Source of the DNA: an uncultured Dehalococcoidia bacterium
GTDB lineage: Bacteria; Chloroflexota; Dehalococcoidia; Lucifugimonadales; UBA3495
Assembly: GCA_951813535.1 (NCBI GenBank)
Contig: OX638345.1
Coordinates: forward strand, 3,588,608-3,652,607
Direction: 5' to 3'
DNA length: 64,000 bases
Shown here: piece after piece, positions 60,011 to 64,000 of the stretch
Layout: every line of letters begins with the position of its first letter
How positions within the stretch are numbered: the first letter of the stretch is position 1
Translations under genes and position numbers: made by a program
The notes under the pieces: model-generated
What the model was told of the DNA's origin: nothing
What the model saw: the letters and a program-made list of their open reading frames with translations, nothing else
Databases searched by the model: none

Positions 60011-60161
60011 GTTGTCCTGCCCTTTCGGCGCCGTCATGGGGTTGTGCTCCATCGTAGAGTGAGGTCTGATCTCATTGTATAGCATGGTGCGCAATAGACA
60101 TCCCGGACGGGCCGGGCTAGACTGCAAAGCGACGCAGGACACTTCAAACTGAGGAGCCAAA

Positions 60162-61238
60162 ATGGCCGAATACAACCTGGCCGTCATCGCCGGCGACGGC
60201 ATCGGGCCGGAGGTTATAGCCGAAGGACGCAAGGTGCTGGACGCAGTGGCCGCCCAGACCGACGGCCTGTCGTTCCAAGCCGTCGAGTATCCCTGGGGCA
60301 GCGACTACTATCGGGAGACCGGCCGGATGATGCCCGAGGACGGGCTGGAGCAGATTTCCACCAGCGACGCGGTGCTTTTCGGCGCGGTTGGAGATCCCAA
60401 CATTCCCGACCACGTGACGCTGCAGGGTCTTCTACTGCCCATGCGCCGGGCCTTCGACCAGGCCATCTGCGTGCGGCCGGCGGTACTGTTCCCTGGCGTA
60501 GAGTCCCCCATCGCCGGCAAAGCCGCCGGCGACGTTGACATGGTCATCTTCCGCGAGAACACCGAGGGCGAGTACGCTCCCGTGGGCGGCCGGCTGTACG
60601 CGGGCACGGCCCACGAGACGGTCATCCAGAGCGGGGTGTTCACCAGGCGGGGCACCGAGCGGATCATCCGCGCCGCCTTTGAGCACAGCGTCCGGCGTGG
60701 CGGCAAGAACAAGGTGACCTCGGTGACCAAGTCCAACGCCCAGGCGTTCAGCATGGTGTTCTGGGACGAGGTGTTCGAGGACGTCGCCGCTGAGTATCCC
60801 CAGGTGCAGACCGAATCGTTACTCGTGGACCGGGCGGCCATGGACCTGGTGCGGTGGCCGGAGGATTTCGACGTGATCGTCGCGTCGAACCTGTTCGCGG
60901 ACATCCTGTCCGACATCGCCGCGGTGGTCACGGGAAGCATGGGGCTGGCGCCCAGCGCGAACATCAACCCGGAGGGAATATTCCCATCGATGTTCGAATC
61001 GGTGCACGGGGCCGCCTTTGACATCGCCGGCAAGAACCTGGCCAATCCACTGGCGACGATCTTCGCGGTGGCCATGATGCTGGACCACCTGGGCGAAACG
61101 GATGCGGCGGATCGGGTGAACGCGGCGGTCCTGCAGACGCTGAACGAACGCAAGGTCGTCACGGGCGATCTGGGCGGCAGCGCCAGCACGCAACAGGTGG
61201 GCGATGAGGTGGTGCGGATTCTACAGAGTTCCGGTTAG
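60162..61238 (+). CDS. isocitrate/isopropylmalate dehydrogenase family: tartrate/D-malate-type dehydrogenase
   Basis: The 358-residue product starts at ATG 60162, preceded by GAGGAG. It has IAGDGIGPEVIAEGRKVLDA, YYRETGRMMPEDGLEQI, RENTEGEYAPVGGRLYAGTA, DVIVASNLFADILSDIAAVV (Mg-binding Asp residues) and FESVHGAAFDIAGKNLANPL. The WGSDYYRETGRMMPEDGLEQ and DHVTLQGLLLPMRRAFDQ segments resemble tartrate dehydrogenase/DmlA rather than LeuB. It would oxidise and decarboxylate D-malate, tartrate or a related acid with NAD. LeuB activity cannot be excluded; no leu genes are near. Confidence 0.9.
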   Translation: MAEYNLAVIAGDGIGPEVIAEGRKVLDAVAAQTDGLSFQAVEYPWGSDYYRETGRMMPEDGLEQISTSDAVLFGAVGDPNIPDHVTLQGLLLPMRRAFDQAICVRPAVLFPGVESPIAGKAAGDVDMVIFRENTEGEYAPVGGRLYAGTAHETVIQSGVFTRRGTERIIRAAFEHSVRRGGKNKVTSVTKSNAQAFSMVFWDEVFEDVAAEYPQVQTESLLVDRAAMDLVRWPEDFDVIVASNLFADILSDIAAVVTGSMGLAPSANINPEGIFPSMFESVHGAAFDIAGKNLANPLATIFAVAMMLDHLGETDAADRVNAAVLQTLNERKVVTGDLGGSASTQQVGDEVVRILQSSG

Positions 61239-61272
61239 TCGGGCCGCATTGTCAACGGCGAGGTGAGCGGAA

Positions 61273-61890
61273 ATGGGCATGAGATGGGAACGGCAGGAGT
61301 TCAACCTGCCCGAGGACCACGGGTGGACGGCGAAACCGGGCAACCGGGTCTTTGTCGGGAACCAGGGAGCGGTGCGGTTTGAGGTTCCGAATACCTGGAT
61401 CCTGGATATGCCCAAGGGTTCACGGTCATTCGTGTTTTTGGACAGGAAACCGGAGGCGGACGCCGACATCCGGCTGGATGTGCGCGTGATGCCGCTGGCG
61501 GCCGCCCGGCCCGACGTGGAATGGTCGCAGCTGCAGCCGTGGGATGAGCCGCCCATCGCCGACTGGCTGAAGAAGAACCTCGACACCGACGAGCGCGTTC
61601 CCACCCGGGTCGGCAATCCCCTCACCCTGAGACTGGACGGCACCACCATCGTCTGGGCGGAGATGGATTTTATCGACCCGGTGGAGAAACGGCCGGCCCA
61701 CACCCGGCTGTGCTACGCGATGAAGACCCAGGCGGCGCTGCTGGCGATGATCGCCATGGACTACTGGGATGATCACGCGGACCGGGCCAAGGCGGCCTGG
61801 AACGACATCCTTGGCACCCTGAAGGTGGGCGAGTTCATCGAAAGCCCCTTCCGCGGGCCGGATCGCCGGTCTCGACGGAAACAGCGATAG
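61273..61890 (+). CDS. hypothetical protein
   Basis: The 205-residue product begins MGMRWERQEFNLPEDHGWTA. It is hydrophilic, with mixed alpha/beta character and strongly coding composition. WAEMDFIDPVEKRPAHTRLC and AAWNDILGTLKVGEFIESPF are distinctive, and the C-terminus is arginine-rich. No membrane segment or signal. I do not recognise the family. It follows the dehydrogenase by 34 bases on the same strand and precedes the hydrolase by 54, so the three are likely one transcript. Confidence 0.75.
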   Translation: MGMRWERQEFNLPEDHGWTAKPGNRVFVGNQGAVRFEVPNTWILDMPKGSRSFVFLDRKPEADADIRLDVRVMPLAAARPDVEWSQLQPWDEPPIADWLKKNLDTDERVPTRVGNPLTLRLDGTTIVWAEMDFIDPVEKRPAHTRLCYAMKTQAALLAMIAMDYWDDHADRAKAAWNDILGTLKVGEFIESPFRGPDRRSRRKQR

Positions 61891-61944
61891 CGACGTCAGC
61901 GATCACTGACGCCTGACAACGACAACTGGACAACGGCAGGTAAC

Positions 61945-63195
61945 ATGACAGCTACACCCGCATCGGCCGCCATCAACTCCGCCCGCCTCGATGACCATCT
62001 GAACGCCCTGGGACAGATCGGCCGTGACGAATTCGGGATGCAGCGGGTGGCGTTCTCCCGTCAGGACGTGGCCGGCCGCGACTACGTCAGCACCCTGATG
62101 CGCGGCGCCGGCATGTCCGTGCGCATCGACCCGGCCGGCAACATCATCGGCCGTGTGGAAGGAACCGACCCGGGCGTGCCCGCCATCGTGCTCGGATCCC
62201 ACACCGATACGGTGCCCAGCGGAGGCGCGTATGACGGCGCGCTGGGCGTCATCGCGGCCATCGAGGTGGTGGAAGCACTGCGGGACGCCGGACACACGCC
62301 GCGGCATCCCATCGAGGTGATGGTGTTCACCAACGAGGAGGGCACCAGCTTCCACCGCTGGCTCCTGGGCAGCCGCGCCGTGGCGGGTCTGTGGGAGCCG
62401 GAGGACTTCGCTGCCCTGGACGATGATGGAGTGACCCTGACCGATACCCTGCCCAACATCGGCGGCAACATGTCCCGAGTCGAGGCGGCGCGCCGCCGGC
62501 CCGAGGAGTTCGCCTGCTACTTTGAACTGCACATCGAGCAGGGTCCGACCCTGCACCGGGGCGGCTTTCCCATCGGAGTGGTAACCGGGATCACCGGGCG
62601 CTCGGTGTACCACGTGGACATCGTGGGCGAGGCCAACCATGCCGGCACCACGCCCATGGCGCTGCGACGGGACGCCATGTCGGCGGCGGCGCAGATCGCC
62701 CTGGCCGTGCGGCGCATCGCGGGCGAGATGGAGGTGTGCCGGGTTGGTACGGTGGGGTCGATGGACGTGCATCCCAACGCGGGCAACGTGATCCCGGGCC
62801 GGGTGCAGATGGGTGTGGAGTTTCGGGATGAGCGGATGGAATCGCTGGCCGCCGCCGAGGTGGAATTGCGCCGGACTGCTGAGGAAGTGGGCCACGCCGA
62901 GCAGGTGGCAATCGCCGTGACGGCCCAGCGCAACACGCCGTCGGTGCCCATTTCGGGGAACATGCAGCAGCTGGTCGCGGACGCATCGGAGATGGCGGGC
63001 CTCGAGCACGTCAGCCTGCCCAGCGGAGCCGGCCATGACGCCCAGGCGATTGCGGCGATAACGCCGGCGGCCATGGTGTTCGTGCCCAGCGTGGGCGGCA
63101 TCAGCCACGCGCCGGCAGAATTCAGCACGCCCGAAGACTGCGCCAACGGAGCCCAGGTACTGCTGAACGCGGTGCTGCTGGCTGACGAACGATAG
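61945..63195 (+). CDS. M20-family Zn amidohydrolase (N-carbamoyl-L-amino-acid hydrolase/allantoate amidohydrolase type)
   Basis: The 416-residue product has the metal site set of the hydantoinase/carbamoylase group: VLGSHTDTVPSGGAYDGALG (His and bridging Asp), VMVFTNEEGTSFH (the EE pair), FELHIEQGPTLHRGGFPIGV (His) and the C-terminal SGAGHDAQAIA. The lid dimer segment RSVYHVDIVGEANHAGTTPM is present. It removes a carbamoyl group from N-carbamoyl amino acids or opens allantoate. No hydantoinase gene is near, so the exact substrate is open. Start ATG 61945. Confidence 0.92.
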   Translation: MTATPASAAINSARLDDHLNALGQIGRDEFGMQRVAFSRQDVAGRDYVSTLMRGAGMSVRIDPAGNIIGRVEGTDPGVPAIVLGSHTDTVPSGGAYDGALGVIAAIEVVEALRDAGHTPRHPIEVMVFTNEEGTSFHRWLLGSRAVAGLWEPEDFAALDDDGVTLTDTLPNIGGNMSRVEAARRRPEEFACYFELHIEQGPTLHRGGFPIGVVTGITGRSVYHVDIVGEANHAGTTPMALRRDAMSAAAQIALAVRRIAGEMEVCRVGTVGSMDVHPNAGNVIPGRVQMGVEFRDERMESLAAAEVELRRTAEEVGHAEQVAIAVTAQRNTPSVPISGNMQQLVADASEMAGLEHVSLPSGAGHDAQAIAAITPAAMVFVPSVGGISHAPAEFSTPEDCANGAQVLLNAVLLADER

Positions 63196-63276
63196 ACCTC
63201 TGCCCAGGGATGTCCGGCGAGGTCAGCAAAGTGGAGGACGGCAGCATTCGCCCTATGACCAACGGCGAGGGGATAT

Positions 63277-63960
63277 ATGGGGCCTTCGGGAATTGACGCG
63301 TTGTTCCCCGGCGGGTTGAGCGTGGACGAGGCGTTGCGGGTTTTGGGACCCGTGGCCGTGTACGCGCTGGGCATGGCGATTTATGCCGTGTTTATTTTCA
63401 GGTTTTACCGGTTCATCGCCGCGCGGGACATGTTCAACCTGGACTTTTCGAAGCACGACAACTCGAGCATTCCCGTGCTGCGGGACCTGCTGCACCTCAT
63501 CGGGTATGTCGCCAAGTATGTCATCCTGTTTCCGGCCTTCGCGTTTTTCTGGTTTGCGGTGCTGACCCTCATGCTGTCTTTCCTGTCGGAAGGGCGGGGC
63601 ATGTCGAACATACTCCTGATTGCGCTGGCCACCGTCAGCACCATTCGCGCGTGCGCGTACTACGACGAGGACCTGTCCCGCGACCTGGCGAAGATCCTGC
63701 CCTTTGCGGTGCTGGCGATCTTCCTTATCGACACATCGTTCTTCGACGTGGCAGCGTCACTGGAGGTTTTGAGGCAGGCACGCGGTCTCTCGGAGACAAT
63801 CTTCTACTACCTGTTGTTCCTGGTGGTCCTGGAGTTCGGGCTGCGCTTCGTCTACGGAATGTTCCGGGCGGTGTTCCCGGCCAGGAAAGAGGAGACCCGA
63901 GGTCGTCCGGAAGACGGCGCTCGTGACCCAGCGGAAGCGCCGGCTGCGACGGACAACTGA
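63277..63960 (+). CDS. polytopic membrane protein of unknown function
   Basis: The 227-residue product has about four to five membrane segments (ALGMAIYAVFIFRFYRFIAA; YVILFPAFAFFWFAVLTLML; ILLIALATVSTIRACAYYDE; FYYLLFLVVLEFGLRFVYGM) and a polar, proline-rich C-terminal tail. AYYDEDLSRDLAKILPFAVL between segments is a distinctive acidic loop. The start at ATG 63277 is preceded by GAGGGGATAT. No family recognised. It follows the amidohydrolase by 81 bases and may be separate. Confidence 0.75.
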   Translation: MGPSGIDALFPGGLSVDEALRVLGPVAVYALGMAIYAVFIFRFYRFIAARDMFNLDFSKHDNSSIPVLRDLLHLIGYVAKYVILFPAFAFFWFAVLTLMLSFLSEGRGMSNILLIALATVSTIRACAYYDEDLSRDLAKILPFAVLAIFLIDTSFFDVAASLEVLRQARGLSETIFYYLLFLVVLEFGLRFVYGMFRAVFPARKEETRGRPEDGARDPAEAPAATDN

Positions 63961-64000
63961 CCCTACCCGTTTGTCGGGCAATGCTGGTCAGTGTGAAGAT

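Overview
The window looks like a chromosomal piece of a GC-rich (roughly 60%+ by eye) environmental bacterium. The gene set (aerobic-type aconitase, 7Fe ferredoxin, two type I glutamine synthetases beside an Amt transporter, SBP56-type methanethiol oxidase, haloalkane dehalogenase, D-aminoacylase and hydantoinase/carbamoylase-type hydrolases, PolX with a PHP domain, four-S1-domain RpsA) fits a Chloroflexota lineage of the SAR202/Dehalococcoidia kind. That assignment is inference from gene style; no marker gene in the window proves it.

Layout. (1) 1-22.2 kb is an accessory island. It starts with the N-terminal part of a DISARM-type SNF2 helicase (drmD) running off the left edge. A pile-up of insertion sequences follows: a frameshifted IS1380-family copy inserted in an IS1182/IS5-like transposase, then an IS21 istB relic and later a full-length IS21 element with a nonsense codon in istA. 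Between them lie many small nuclease-like, methyltransferase-like, HEPN-like and unknown genes, several present both intact and as decayed partial copies. The island abuts the 3' end of a tRNA-Phe gene (22238-22314, minus strand), the classical position for an integrated island. (2) 22.3-43.9 kb is housekeeping: rpsA, polX, aconitase, two Fe-S proteins, an Lrp/AsnC regulator, an EamA transporter, an isocitrate-lyase-superfamily enzyme, an esterase, a queuosine-precursor-type transporter, the glnA-glnA-amt nitrogen cluster, and an SBP56 gene beside a NicO-like membrane protein. It is interrupted by a GxxExxY gene flanked by 27-nt inverted repeats and by a truncated MFS gene. (3) 44-51 kb holds a trypsin-like protease, a two-gene unit of unknown function (beta-propeller plus SbsA-like), a Rieske protein, an N-acyl-D-amino-acid deacylase and a haloalkane dehalogenase. 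(4) 51-55.5 kb is a second accessory patch: an intact IS1380-family copy, a Vsr endonuclease, and a 700-residue fusion of a cytosine-5 DNA methyltransferase with a BsuBI/PstI-type restriction endonuclease. (5) 55.7-64 kb returns to metabolism (second Amt, sulfurtransferase, tartrate/D-malate-type dehydrogenase, carbamoylase-type hydrolase) with two small toxin-antitoxin-like pairs (HEPN/MNT and DUF433-DUF433/DUF5615).

How it works together. Amt plus two GlnA proteins form an ammonium uptake and assimilation module. Aconitase and the two Fe-S proteins lie in series on one strand with polX. The accessory parts are rich in genes acting on DNA or RNA and read as a mobile defence island with much gene decay. 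The most unusual items are the one-polypeptide C5-methyltransferase/BsuBI-type endonuclease next to vsr, a three-copy island family with a conserved palindrome at the start codon, the inverted-repeat-bounded GxxExxY cassette, and a zinc-ribbon/HEPN protein of unknown role.
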